From contig NC_092685.1 in the NCBI RefSeq assembly GCF_964275005.1, positions 15,846,579 to 15,910,578 on the forward strand: a stretch of 64,000 bases of DNA. The letters are read 5' to 3'. Position numbers and translations under genes: made by a program. The stretch is from Diadema setosum. Taxonomy: Eukaryota > Echinodermata > Echinoidea > Diadematoida > Diadematidae. The notes beneath the pieces are model-generated. The model saw nothing but the letters and a program-made list of their open reading frames with translations, was not told where the DNA came from and did not search any database. The stretch's first letter is position 1. Each line of letters opens with the position of its first letter. Below, piece by piece: positions 45,695 through 57,436 of this stretch.

Positions 45695-46846
45695 CTATCT
45701 CAAGGACAGGGACCTGAGGAGATGCGAGTTAGTGGAGCTGTTGCCGTCCATTGCCCCACGTGCCATGTCTTCCCTCAAGGCAGCTGCCCGTTGATTACAA
45801 GCATCGGCAGCATCATGCTCAAAATGGTGGCTAGGAATCCTCGTCTGCGGATGTTGCTCTCCATGTTGGTGACCTTGATGCTCATGGCGATGGATGTTTT
45901 GGACGGTAGCTCTGCCCCAGTCGGCGTATTTCCGGTAGCGTGCAATACTCTGCAGCCAACAGTGGAAATTAATCTTTTGGTTATCCGAAAACCAGTTACT
46001 AGCGTACGCAGTAGCCACGAGCATGTGTACCTCATGTTCGTATCGGGATCCACATCGCGCAAAGTTGTCATAGCAACGTTGGATGCAGTTGAAGATGCGA
46101 TTTCGATCCACTTGGTCCGGCTTGGCATGGAGATGGCAGGCGAGGAGAAGGGATAGCTTAGCGACACTGTCCGGATGAAAGCCATAGGGATAGTCCGAAT
46201 CGAACTCGCAGAGTTGCGCTTTGAGCAAATTGAATTCCCCGCGCTTTCTTTGTAAATCCAGGCGTGCCTTGGAAAGCTCGCGTTCTAGTTTGCGGTTATC
46301 AGCTTGGCATAGATGAAGCTGCTTACGACTGTGCTTGAGCTGAATTTCTAGTGCGTTTAGTCGGCGATTTAGTTCCTCCGTATTTGGGAGTTCACCACCT
46401 CCTGCCTGGCTTGGTGTTTCTTTGGTTCCTTTCTCACAACATGCCTTATCACATTCAGCTGTATGTGCTGGATATTCCAAGCGATTTACGACGGCTCCGC
46501 AAGCGACGCACTCCACAGGTGCGTACCCGCAGCAATCAAGGTGCTTATCCAACATTTCAACGCGCACGGTCAACGCGCACCCGCGATCCGCGTTGGAACA
46601 GAATATCGCCATCCCGTTGACGAGTTCACGGATGGCCCACACCGGGCTCACCTGAAACTTGCTGATGCAAGTTCGACACTGAGGACAGGTCCCCGCCAGA
46701 GGCCGGGCAAGCCAAGTATCCAGGCACGTCTGACAAAACGCATGTCCGCAGCGCGTCAAAACCGCATCTCGAAGCACGCATGCGCATATGCCGCACATGA
46801 GGTTTGGATCGGGTTTAGTGACAAATCTCTCCACTGAGTATCCCAT
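45695..46846 (-). CDS. RING and TRAF-type zinc finger protein, PDZRN/LNX-like N-terminus (probable E3 ubiquitin ligase)
   Basis: Single-exon frame of 383 aa. C18, C21, C33, H35, C38, C41, C54 and C57 form a complete C3HC4 RING, so E2 binding and ubiquitin transfer are likely. C83/C90/H102/C105 or C106 and C113/C116/H128/C132 are two TRAF/SIAH-like zinc motifs. Residues 155-215 form a charged coiled coil. The start MGYSVERF...DPNL matches MGFELDRF...DPDL of PDZRN3, and ADRGC...HLDCC also follows that family, but there are no PDZ domains. Residues about 216-310 (YPYGFHPDSVAKLSLLLACH onwards) make a distinct helical-looking domain I do not recognise, followed by a His-rich tail (HRHEHQGHQHGEQH). 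The coding part is more GC-rich than its flanks. A possible splice acceptor (ctgttag|TGGAGC) 13 bases before the ATG hints at a spliced 5' UTR. Family by motif is firm; substrate unknown. Confidence 0.92.
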   Translation of the reverse strand: MGYSVERFVTKPDPNLMCGICACVLRDAVLTRCGHAFCQTCLDTWLARPLAGTCPQCRTCISKFQVSPVWAIRELVNGMAIFCSNADRGCALTVRVEMLDKHLDCCGYAPVECVACGAVVNRLEYPAHTAECDKACCEKGTKETPSQAGGGELPNTEELNRRLNALEIQLKHSRKQLHLCQADNRKLERELSKARLDLQRKRGEFNLLKAQLCEFDSDYPYGFHPDSVAKLSLLLACHLHAKPDQVDRNRIFNCIQRCYDNFARCGSRYEHEVHMLVATAYASNWFSDNQKINFHCWLQSIARYRKYADWGRATVQNIHRHEHQGHQHGEQHPQTRIPSHHFEHDAADACNQRAAALREDMARGAMDGNSSTNSHLLRSLSLR

Positions 46847-49030
46847 ATTTCTTGCTCCACTAACAGAACAGCGATTATAATCAAAATCCTTGTAAGCGTC
46901 GTAAATATAAATCGATAATTCTCATTGGAAAGTGCAAACACTGTCATATGGCCGACAAACGGACACGGAGTTGACGAAGATCAATATTGTCACTCGATAA
47001 ACAGTGGGTGTCTTGTCTCATTGTTTGCACTGCAAACTGAAAACGGGCGAACTAGTTTGACACAGGAAAAAATCCTCAAGACTTGGTGATAAATCCGCGA
47101 CAGTTCTTGTTTTCATGCAATGAGACTGTTATGTTACCACTTCTTGTCCCAGAGATGTAATCCAAAGACACAGGTCAAAATATTGAAACACTTTGATTAG
47201 AAGCACAGCATCTTCTCATTATCATCAATTTGATGATAGAGGCCCTGGATATTTTCCGCACATGACCTGCCTCAATGTGAGCATCAATTTTGTTCATCTG
47301 AAGAGAGTGAAATATGAGATCCACGGGAGCGATATGTTACAGGGTGATAATGACCAGATGGTCTCTTCCAGGGGTATAACTAGAAAGTACGCAAGTATAT
47401 TCATGTTCGTCCAGCTGTAAATCCGACACACAAAGTATATTAGGATATACTCCCTCGCGTAGGCTGATCCAGTGGGCCGGTGTGTTCACAATCACAAATC
47501 AGATTTTACAGAAATGTCCACACACCGAATTTGCATGAACTAGCAGTGAATATTGTATCTGACATCAATGCCGCATCCATGAAGATCCAGATAACGTGAA
47601 AACAAGGTGAACATGAGGCAAGACCTTAAATGCGTATTGTATGCACTAACTAGCACTCGTTCGTTTAGAGCACAGCTGAGGTTCTTTAGCTCGGATAGGT
47701 ACCTCGGAGTGGAGCTCTGCGCTGCAGCTACGGAGCACGTTCTCCCTCTCCCTCTCTCTCTTGGAGTCCCACGTCCGGTGTATAAGCCGGCTGCTGCAAG
47801 AATGAGAAATATGCGTCGAATGTGAAACGCAGCGCAGAGTGACGTAAACTTGCGGAAGAGATGGTGGTGGGGAAAAAGTGAATCACCCGGTTGTACAGTA
47901 AGCTGCTAGCAGGGTGCGATGAGGAAGAAGACATGAGGAAACCTCTATCTATATAATTCCATTTGCGTTCTGCCCGACATCAAGCATGAGAAGTCCTAAT
48001 GAGATAATTCCTCCATGCTCCTCAGGAATCCGTGAGGATCGAGACACTGTGTTGAAATCAGGATGAAAAGAGATGAGTTGCTTCTACTACAGCACATGCA
48101 TGCATGCACTTCGTGAATAATTTGTATTATATATTTTTCGTTTGTAATTGAGAAGGTTACAAAGGCACAAAGCGTCCATGGTGAAAGATGTAATATTGCT
48201 CTTCCTTTCGTCTTCTTGAGATGATGAATTCCAGTACTAAATGGAATGAGTACGCAGTTTTGCTCATTATCATGCGAAGCGTAATATCAGAGGAGTAAGG
48301 AGGTAGTGCCTTTCCCTGGTTCGATCTTTCCCTGGATATGTCTTGTTTGTGGAAAAAAAAAAAGTCTCCTCTGTCGGATCACACAATGAGTTCAACGTTT
48401 GCTGCAGAAACGTATAGGGGGCCTACACGAGATCATAAAGTCTATTTGAAGTGATGAATCCCTTTAAGCTCAAAAGCTAGGCCATGACTCTGGATACACC
48501 GTGCAGTACATGTACACGTCAGCTTCCCCTTTTCCTTTTGGCGCTTCCGTACATATACCGTTCACCTTGCGGAAGACAGTGTCTGGAATCCGGCAGGCGG
48601 GAAATGAAGCACGTGGCTTACCAATATCAGCTTTATGCCGAGGAAATACAAAGCTTGAGAATCTTTTTTTGTTTTGTTTTGTTTTTTTTTTTTTGCACAA
48701 GCTAGACTATTTCGTATTGATGATTGTATCACGCAGTCACATTCACAATCGATATGAGGGAAGGGGGAGAGAACAATACTTGCTAAAAAAAAGAAAAAAG
48801 AAAGAGATCATGAGTATGCAACTTTTATGCAAAAACATACAAACACATGATACTTAACATACAACTACATGCGTACTTACAAACATACATACACACATAC
48901 ATAATATGGATAGATGAAAACATACAGCTATATCTCCATTTCAATGACAAAACTACTATTTTGGGCAGAAGGCACGAAGATTATATCGAACTGCAATGGA
49001 TATAATGCAACGGCATATTATTGCTCTCTT
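46847..49030. other. Upstream region of the RING gene
   Basis: It contains the likely promoter or 5' UTR intron of the RING gene, but no defined start. Around 47690-47790 there is a pyrimidine-rich run ('ctccctctccctctctctct') followed by 'gtataagccggc', a promoter-like word on the + strand with no supported gene after it. The rest is AT-rich. Confidence 0.35.
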
Positions 49031-49034
49031 CCAC

Positions 49035-49107
<73 letters not shown>

Positions 49108-49118
49108 CACACACACAG

Positions 49119-49170
<52 letters not shown>
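49031..49170 (+). repeat. (CA)n microsatellite
   Basis: About 140 bp of CA with regular A insertions ('acacaaacac'); it yields long spurious His-Thr and Val-Cys frames on both strands. Confidence 0.95.
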
Positions 49171-50202
<1,032 letters not shown>

Positions 50203-50203
50203 C

Positions 50204-50275
50204 GTCTCCGTGGCCGAGCGGTTAAAGCGTTGGCGTTCCATGCCAAAGACCCGGGTTCGAGTCCTGACGGAGACC
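50204..50275 (+). tRNA. tRNA-like gene, anticodon loop UCC, copy 1 (slightly decayed)
   Basis: 72 nt fold as a cloverleaf: acceptor GTCTCCG/CGGAGAC (7 of 7), D arm opening TGGCCGAGCGG (A box), anticodon stem TTGGC/GCCAA with loop GTTCCAT (anticodon TCC, Gly), four-base variable loop, T arm with GGTTCGAGTCC (B box). The T stem (CCGGG against CCTGA) has one mismatch and one wobble, and the D stem has lost a G, unlike copy 2. A T5 Pol III terminator starts three bases after the end. The D arm looks like that of Ser/Leu tRNAs while the anticodon is Gly, so identity is uncertain. It may be a tRNA-derived repeat. Confidence 0.6.
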
Positions 50276-50614
50276 AATTTTTCAACTCTTGCGCTTTTCC
50301 GAAAAGGACAAACAGTAAGAGGAATAATAATGTCAAAGATACGCACCGATTTTTCTCCTTCCTTTCTCATATCTCACATAATCTGCAAAATTATCCAGGA
50401 GAAGCCAAAAAGCTGTTGTAGTGGTGACTTCTTTCACAAAAAACATTATCCCAATTCACCGCTACGTGAATCTCATTAGAAGATCCAGCTGAGGCACGCG
50501 GGTGGTTATTATTCATAACTCTCTGCCCCAAAAAGGAACGTGTGCATAAAGTCAAAGAGTTGAAAGGTTGGTCCGTCGGGTATTCGAGCTTGGGTCTGCC
50601 TGAACCGCTATGAC

Positions 50615-50686
50615 GTCTCCGTGGCCGAGCGGTTAAGGCGTTGGCGTTCCATGCCAAAGACCCGGGTTCGAGTCCCGGCGGAGACC
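50615..50686 (+). tRNA. tRNA-like gene, anticodon loop UCC, copy 2 (intact fold)
   Basis: Same design as copy 1 but with every stem paired: acceptor 7 bp, D stem GCC/GGC, anticodon stem TTGGC/GCCAA, T stem CCGGG/CCCGG with loop TTCGAGT. A box TGGCCGAGCGG, B box GGTTCGAGTCC and a T5 terminator three bases downstream make it a credible Pol III gene. By standard numbering the anticodon is UCC (Gly). The D arm and the TGGCCGAG phrase are those of class II (Ser/Leu) tRNAs, but there is no long variable arm. The discriminator base is C, which is unusual. It could be a true divergent tRNA, a mis-evolved tRNA-Ser derivative, or the founder of a SINE. Confidence 0.65.
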
Positions 50687-50789
50687 AATTTTTCAACTCT
50701 TGCGCTTTTCCGAAAAGGACAAACAGTAAGAGGAATAATAATGTCAAAGCTACGCACCGATTTTCTCCTTCCTTTCTCATATCTCACAC

Positions 50790-50835
50790 TATATATATAT
50801 ATATATATATATAATTATATATATATATATATATA
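50790..50835 (+). repeat. (TA)n microsatellite
   Basis: 46 bp of TA with one interruption, directly after the second duplicated unit. Confidence 0.9.
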
Positions 50836-53470
50836 CATACACACAATGAGAGGGAGAGATAAAGAGATGTAGAAATTTGGATTTGACTATGCAACCAAAA
50901 CGTCATCCCAAAACAATTACTTTACTTCCGAAAGCGTATTGTCACATTCATTGTTTTATGTTATTAATGTTTAAGTCCTTTCGTTCACATTTCACTCAGT
51001 TATAGCAGGGAGGTGAGAGGATATCACCCCCATGGTTATAGTACCAGCTTCCTTTGCTGTTTTGGACAGTACAAGATAGGCCTATATACTAGTAATCAAC
51101 CCGTATATATCACGGCAGGAGTTCTTTTATAGCACGCGTAAGTTCTGAGGACCAAACACTGTACATGTCTTCTTAGATTACCATGAATAATCACGATGGT
51201 AACAGCTGTCATACGCACTGCCAAAAGGCTGTGTCGCCGCTTGCCAAACGACAGAGCGTTGCGTAATCACAGCAGATTCACTTTTGTTCCTCAGAATGGC
51301 AGAGTTTATGCGACGGTCTCTTCGCCTCTCGGTTTTTCATCCGCTTCCTTCCTTCACTAATTACCCTTTCACAAACAGTTGCTTTGTTTAGCTATAAATC
51401 AGACTTTTGTCCTACAAGCCGCTGGACGCCGCTCGGCGGAAAGTCAAGAGCGTTAATCACACACGCTTGACAGAAATTTATATACAAACCGGGTATTTTT
51501 TTTTTCTCCTTCTTTGTGGAAAACCATCAATATCAGTAAGCTTGTGCTCTGCGTGACGGAGCTGTCTTCGACGAAGTATGTTTCTTGAGCCTCCTTGTGC
51601 CACTGAGAGAAGTGTGTGCCGCTGCTTCTAAGTTCTAGATTACGCATTTTCAATTACTTATTTCGCCATTGAATTGAAGTCGAACAGTGCTTTGTTCTGT
51701 GTTTATACAAGCAGTATACCATCTCAAATTATGACATGATAAAGTGTTGTATCATTCATTCTGACTTTCTTTTCTAAAACTTAACTACCTCGAAACACTC
51801 ATTATCATCAGATTTCTCCCCCTTTTTGGGGGGTGGGGGTGGGGAGGGTGGAGGCTCTTTCCAACACACCATTAATCATTGAAATGGGAATATTTTGAAG
51901 AGATATCCCAGCATTGTGTTATACTCATTCTTCTACACAGTATATTATATATATCTTATACTCGTATACTCGTAAAATCACTGGACTGATATACAGTCAT
52001 ACCCCTTGCACACAAATATCTAAACTTGGAAGAGAAAATACGTGTAATAATCTTTCAGTTTTGAAGTTTCAGTGTTGCTATACCATATTGTAGGAGTGAC
52101 ACAGTAGGATAACAAACTGAGGACAATGCAAACAATTTATATCTACCATCATCGTGTACAATAGAAGAAATTAATAGAATCACAGCTGAGCTAAATGGAA
52201 ATATATAGCGTAATGTAATTTTGAAATAACTTTTATAGTATAAACCAACCAAATATCACGTCACTAGAGAGCGTTGGCATCGGCCTTGTGCAAAGATTGG
52301 GGGGGGGGGGGGGAAGAGAATACAGGGATATTGTGATGTATTATTATACGAGAGGGAGAGAGAGACAGACAGTCAGATTGCACGAGGATGGCGCGCATTT
52401 GTAACGACAAATGTTTATACGAAGAAGAAAAACATGACAAGTATAATTTATGAGAGAAATATGATAGATATTAAAAAATATAGTTGTAATCATATTTATA
52501 CGTGCATGCATAACACCAAATATAATTATGTGCAAATATGTCCCTCTTCTCTCTTTATATTCATATAAGGAAAAAGGAAGAAAGGGAGAGAGCGCGCGGA
52601 AGACAGAAAGGAAAATGTAAAAGAGGCACTAATGCTCGGAAGGATTATGCAAGGAATTATTCACGCTAGAACCCCTGGCTATTAATGAATGTCCATCAGC
52701 AAAGCGCGGTATCCCGCTGCGTCCAAGGAACTCCGACTGCACGCATGTGCCATTGTGTAGGTCTTATTGTAAACCCCATGCATGAGTCATCGCTCATTAA
52801 CATTGATGCCCGGCCTCCCTCCGGCATCTTGGCCAAGAGCGAGGAAGATCTTGTCGGTAGAAGCGGAGATTGCTCACTATCGCCGCATCTCAACAAGCTG
52901 CGAAATGATCTCCGGTCCAGGGAGGATGGAGTTTCCATGGTTTTGCAGCCGCCTGGTGGTCCCTACCCGTCTTCCGCTCAACAATCTCTTCCTATTTTTT
53001 TTTTTCTCAGCCTTCCTCTCTCCCCCTTCCTCCCCCGCTCTCTTTCTTCCTTCTTCTCCCCATTTATTTCCCTTCTCCTTTGCTTTCTCCCGCACTTCTT
53101 TCTTCTTATTAAATTTTCCTCCAATTTCGTTTTAATTTCACTTCTATTTTGTTCGTTGTTATACATTCCATTGATATGTTTTACAAAATGCATAATATCA
53201 TACAAAATATAATGCCTCCTGATGTCATACACTTGAATCATTCTAGACTGTTCAAGAATTGCATGCTCAAATATGCAAATATACAAAGTGAATATAGAAA
53301 GCATATCTCCTGTCAATATGTACACTAGACAAATGTAAATAAATTTTTCAAAACACAACTTCCCATCTCCCAAAACAAGCAAAAGTATTTCTTCACTTAT
53401 TATTAATCCCTTAATCTACCCTTCATAATTATATACCCCACCCTTACCTCCTTTTCTTCCTCCTACCCCC
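50836..53470. other. Unassigned sequence with one GC-richer island
   Basis: Mostly AT-rich. At 52682-52990 GC content rises and open frames run on both strands; the + frame has a protein-like segment (ARPPSGILAKSEEDLVGRSG) but no good splice sites and no recognised family. After it comes a pyrimidine-rich stretch (52983-53100) that creates low-complexity frames. A G-rich run is at 51826-51853 and a G run at 52300-52313. Confidence 0.35.
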
Positions 53471-53864
53471 TTAAAGGGATAGTATTGTATTGGCAGAGAT
53501 GAGGATCGGGCTTTTAACTTTTTCCAAGATACTGTACCAAGAAACCACTTATGAAATAGTATAAAACATACCATTCTAAGAGGAATTCAAAATTGATTTG
53601 ATGAAAATCGGTTTTGGAATAGCTGTGAGATATCCAAAAACAGAGTAAAACAAAGCGATCCTAATAAAATGTGGGTCCCACCTCTTTTTAGGATCTCTCA
53701 TTTTTGGATATTTCAGCCATTTTAAAACAAATTTTCATCAAATAAACGTTGAATTCCTCTTGGAATTACACGTTCTTTCATATTCATAAGAGGTTTCTCA
53801 TTTTCTCCCCAAAAATGTTGGAAACCTGAAATTAGGTCTCAACCAAACTATACGATCCCTTTAA
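53471..53864. mobile_element. TTAA-flanked palindromic MITE, 'AGGGAT' family, copy B
   Basis: Bounded by TTAA at 53471 and 53861. Ends are TTAAAGGGATAGTAT and the complement of ATACGATCCCTTTAA. It carries the same inner blocks and the same 'gtgggtcccac' centre as copy A at 5571-5955. At 394 bp it is close in length to copy A and looks complete. Confidence 0.8.
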
Positions 53865-55069
53865 CCTACCTATTCCCTTATACACTGAGGTAATTCAATC
53901 CTATTCTTATTCATTAACCACCATCCCCACATTAAAAAAAAAAAAAACCCTACCCACGTAATATCCCATCCATTCCTCCCATACATAACTACCCCCACAT
54001 ACACACATAACTCACAAATGTAGGTACATTAATCCCACCATTGTCGCTATATGCATGAAAATCAAAAGGGAGAAAAAAAAAGGAAAAAACAAACAAACAA
54101 ACAAACAAGTATACACATGTGCATGCATTAGCTCTCTTCCATATTTTTTCCAAATAATCAATAATTGGCAGATTAAACGGCAAATGTTCCATGTAAGTAT
54201 ATACAGAGTCTCCCTTAATGTTGCATTCGTTTTACACTCATTTGGAGTTTTAGAAATAAAATGGTCTTCTAGATGAATCATCAAATCTGCACTTTTGGTC
54301 CTTGAATAACATTTCTACAGAGCGATTGTTTGTGCTGCTAGAGTTAACAATGGGGCGGCGAAGGCTTTAAGTGTCTGAATTTTCCTCGATTGGAATAGGC
54401 AGAATTTTAGAATGCATGTTAAACATTATCTAGTTATTCAAGCGAAAGTATTTTGGATCTTTGAGTGTAGGGAAGCTCATTTGAAGTCACATGGCTTATT
54501 CTCCATCCAAGTGTGACGCAAAAGTCGAATTATTTGCTGTTATGTCTGACTGAACAAAACATGTGCAATTTGAAGCAGGAGCATGCATGGTCAATGGTAA
54601 AAAATGCATAAGTGAATGCAGGTTTCACACTTCTAAATGTAATTGTATCTCATTTTGTAGCAGTAAGTCACCCAGGAACTATTTCCACATACTTGTTATT
54701 GATGACTTGAACCAAATTGACAAACACTGTGTGGCATGAAACTCTTACTTGGCACAACAACTACAAATCAGAAACTCATGCTGCATACACTGTTCTAAAC
54801 AGTACAATACCGTTTTTATTTCTCCCTTGAGCATACATGAAAGTTTTCCATACAGGCACCAGCAGGAGAAAAACACGGTATAGTGTGTTTTCATGAAGCA
54901 GGAGAGACATAGTTTAACAATATTACTACAGCATATAAAAAGGAATGAAGTTCAGCAAGTTCATTTGTTGTTTTTTTTTTTTACACATAATGCAACAGAG
55001 CACCTCTACTCACGGAGCAAAAATCAAGTACAGCAGGAATGTAAAAGAACAATAATGATAACATCTACA
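53865..55069. other. Unassigned AT-rich sequence
   Basis: Short A runs (53935-53947, 54069-54090 region) and no gene or repeat boundary recognised. Confidence 0.4.
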
Positions 55070-55494
55070 GTAATTGATAAACAGATTGCCCTACATCGAT
55101 GTAAAGAAGCACTGAATTGATCAGTGTTTTAGTAGTAGCCATGATAAAAGAAATCATGGGCGTACGTACTCGAGCAGGTTTCAAACCTACAACCTCCTGA
55201 TCTCCGGACAGGCATCATCTCCACTAGACCACTGAGCTTCCGCCCAACAGCAAATGTTGGTTCTAATCCTATAAGCACGCAGCAGGTACTGCGTAATCAT
55301 TTAAATTCATGAAATTCTTCTGTCAAGAGGTTTTTATGCAACTAATTGACAAATTGCCCTAAATCGACGTAAATAAGCCCAGAATTGATCAGTGTTTTAG
55401 TAGTAGCCATGATAGGTGCTTATTTACGTCGATGTAGGGCAATTTGTCAATTAGCTGCATAAAAACCGCTCGACGGAAGAATTTCATAAATTTG
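55070..55494. repeat. Repeat with direct and inverted copies around a tRNA-like head
   Basis: A block ending 'gtagtagccatgata' occurs directly at 55070-55147 and 55338-55414, flanking the tRNA-like head. The right block is also half of an inverted repeat: 55302-55379 pairs with 55418-55494 ('cgacgtaaataagc' with 'gcttatttacgtcg', and 'gaaattctt' with 'aagaatttc'). This looks like two or more copies of one repeat inserted head to head. Confidence 0.6.
55158..55245 (-). pseudogene. tRNA-derived sequence (SINE-like head)
   Basis: On the - strand it reads GGGCGGAAGCTCAGTGG (A-box region), 'tctagtggagatgatgcc', a short anticodon-like hairpin (CCTG...CAGG) and GTAGGTTTGAAACCTGC, a B box with a perfect little T-arm stem. 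The acceptor ends do not pair well and the anticodon loop is not of normal size, so it is not a working tRNA. Confidence 0.55.
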
Positions 55495-56869
55495 AACGCA
55501 CAGTGACTGCTTCCAAAAATAGAGAAGTCACAGCCAAAGGCAGTCTAACAGCCTTGATATTTTGAAAAATAATTATGTGGATCTCTTGAGAAGCGCAAGT
55601 ATTAAACACTTTGAGAACAAATAAATAGATTTCAGTTCTATTCATCATTGTCTGGTCTGCACAAGAGAATATAAGCAGTACATGTACTACATACACGTAT
55701 TTCGTGAGCAGATGACTGCAAAGGTAATCCTTTTTTTTCTGTGTCTTGACACCAGCATTAATACATGTATTCTGACTCTGTGTTGTGAAACACCCATTGG
55801 CAATGCAGAAACCTCAACCTCAAGCACCTCTTTAACAAGAGATTCTCTTGCCAGGAAATCCCTAGCAAACTAGGGACAGTTGATTGCACAATCATGCGCA
55901 CAATACAGTATGTGCCAGCAGCACACATCACGAAGCTCTGAGATTCAAGATGTTTCTCTGGTGCTATTTTAGCCTTGATTTTGAGCTTATATGACGTAGC
56001 TAATGTTGGGTGGGAGAAAGCTAAATTCTAAGCAAGAGAAAATAATTATGTCTTCAGCAGGAGACACACAGCTAAAGCAAGAGAAATTCAAACTCAAGCA
56101 GGAGAATGGGAGAGTTGGAGTCTTTAGAAAAGAGCCTAAGAGATACTCGTATTAAATTGAACATGATTAAAAAAAACCCCATCAAGTTTGAATATCAGTT
56201 ACTAGTAATGGAAGGTAGATGGTGTTCTCTCATTCTTCTCTCACACACATTCACCTTGAATTGATATAAAAAATATGCTTAAAAATCTTTCAATAAACAT
56301 GGATTTGTACGGAGATATCTTGACTCACATTCAGATAATAGAACAAAATGACAGAAACTATGGAACTGCAAAATGTTGATAGCATTTGGCTTTGAAATGA
56401 TAAAACAAACACACAGAAATCTTGGCCGAAATCCTACGGTAGTCTACTCTTTGAAACTAAGATAATATGGCACAAATAAGCTGGACATTTAGAGCGCATT
56501 GTTAGATTCACTCTTATATAATTTTCTGCAGTGAAAAGGAGAAGGGAGAGGTACTACTGATGCTTGACCCAACCACAAGCACTAACCTTGCCCCTACCCC
56601 CATATTCAAAGACGGCCTGCAGCTCCCTGTAGGAAATGTAGGCAATAATCTTGAACAAAAACACTTTTTTGTTTATCACATCAAACACACATGGTTGGCA
56701 GCAGCAGTAACCACATTTCAGTTGCCATTACAGAGTGCATGCAGCACAGAAATCATGTGGCAAGTTGTGGCATGCAACAGGCAAAACAAGAAGATTCTTG
56801 ACAATAGTGCCTCCTCCAATGCTACCAACACCTTGAACAGACATGAAGTGCAAAAAGTTTCATTCTTCT
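55495..56869. other. Unassigned AT-rich sequence
   Basis: No supported exon. A possible acceptor-like run at 55725-55742 leads into a short frame that is not protein-like. Confidence 0.4.
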
Positions 56870-57436
56870 TTAAAGGACAAGTTCACCTTCAGTAACATAA
56901 GGATTGAGAGAATGTAGCAATATTAGTAGAACACATCACTGAAAGTTTGAGGAAAATCGGACGATCGGTTCAAAATTATGAATTTTTGAAGTTTTTGTGC
57001 AGTCACCGCTGGATGAGAAGACTACTGCAGTGTATGATGTCACATGCGTACAACAATATAAGGAAAATATAAAGAGAATTTCACAAAATTTCATCTCTTG
57101 AAAAAAGTACACATTCCCTTGACTCGTTACTGACATATGTTATGGGTAATATTATTCCCATTGCCTTTAGAAAGAGGCAAGTCAAGTGCTCTTTTATTAT
57201 GCAAAAAAAAATGAAAATATGTTGAATTTTCTTTACATTTTCTTTATAATGTTGTACTCATATGACATTGCGAACCTTAGTAGTCTCGTCATCCAGCGGT
57301 TCCAACACAAAAACTTTAAAAATTCATAACTTTTGCATCGACTGTCCATTTTCTGTCCATCTTTCACTAATGTGTTCTACTAATATTGCTGCATTCTCTC
57401 AATCCTTATGTTTAAGAAAGTGAACTTGTCCTTTAA
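56870..57436. mobile_element. TTAA-flanked snap-back MITE, complete copy, 567 bp
   Basis: TTAA at 56870 and 57433. Ends are TTAAAGGACAAGTTCACCTT and the complement of GTGAACTTGTCCTTTAA. The arms run over 200 bp, with 'ataaggattgagagaatg' against 'cattctctcaatccttat' and 'ggaaaatcggacgatcgg' against its diverged complement. Internal blocks match the nested copy at 18896-19677. Confidence 0.85.

Noticed and set aside
45722-46837. Frames of 77-144 aa antisense or shifted to the RING gene
   Set aside because: They are shadows of the 383-aa gene, which alone has the zinc-binding residues.
52978-53382. 134-aa lysine/arginine-rich minus-strand frame
   Set aside because: It is the translation of a pyrimidine-rich tract.
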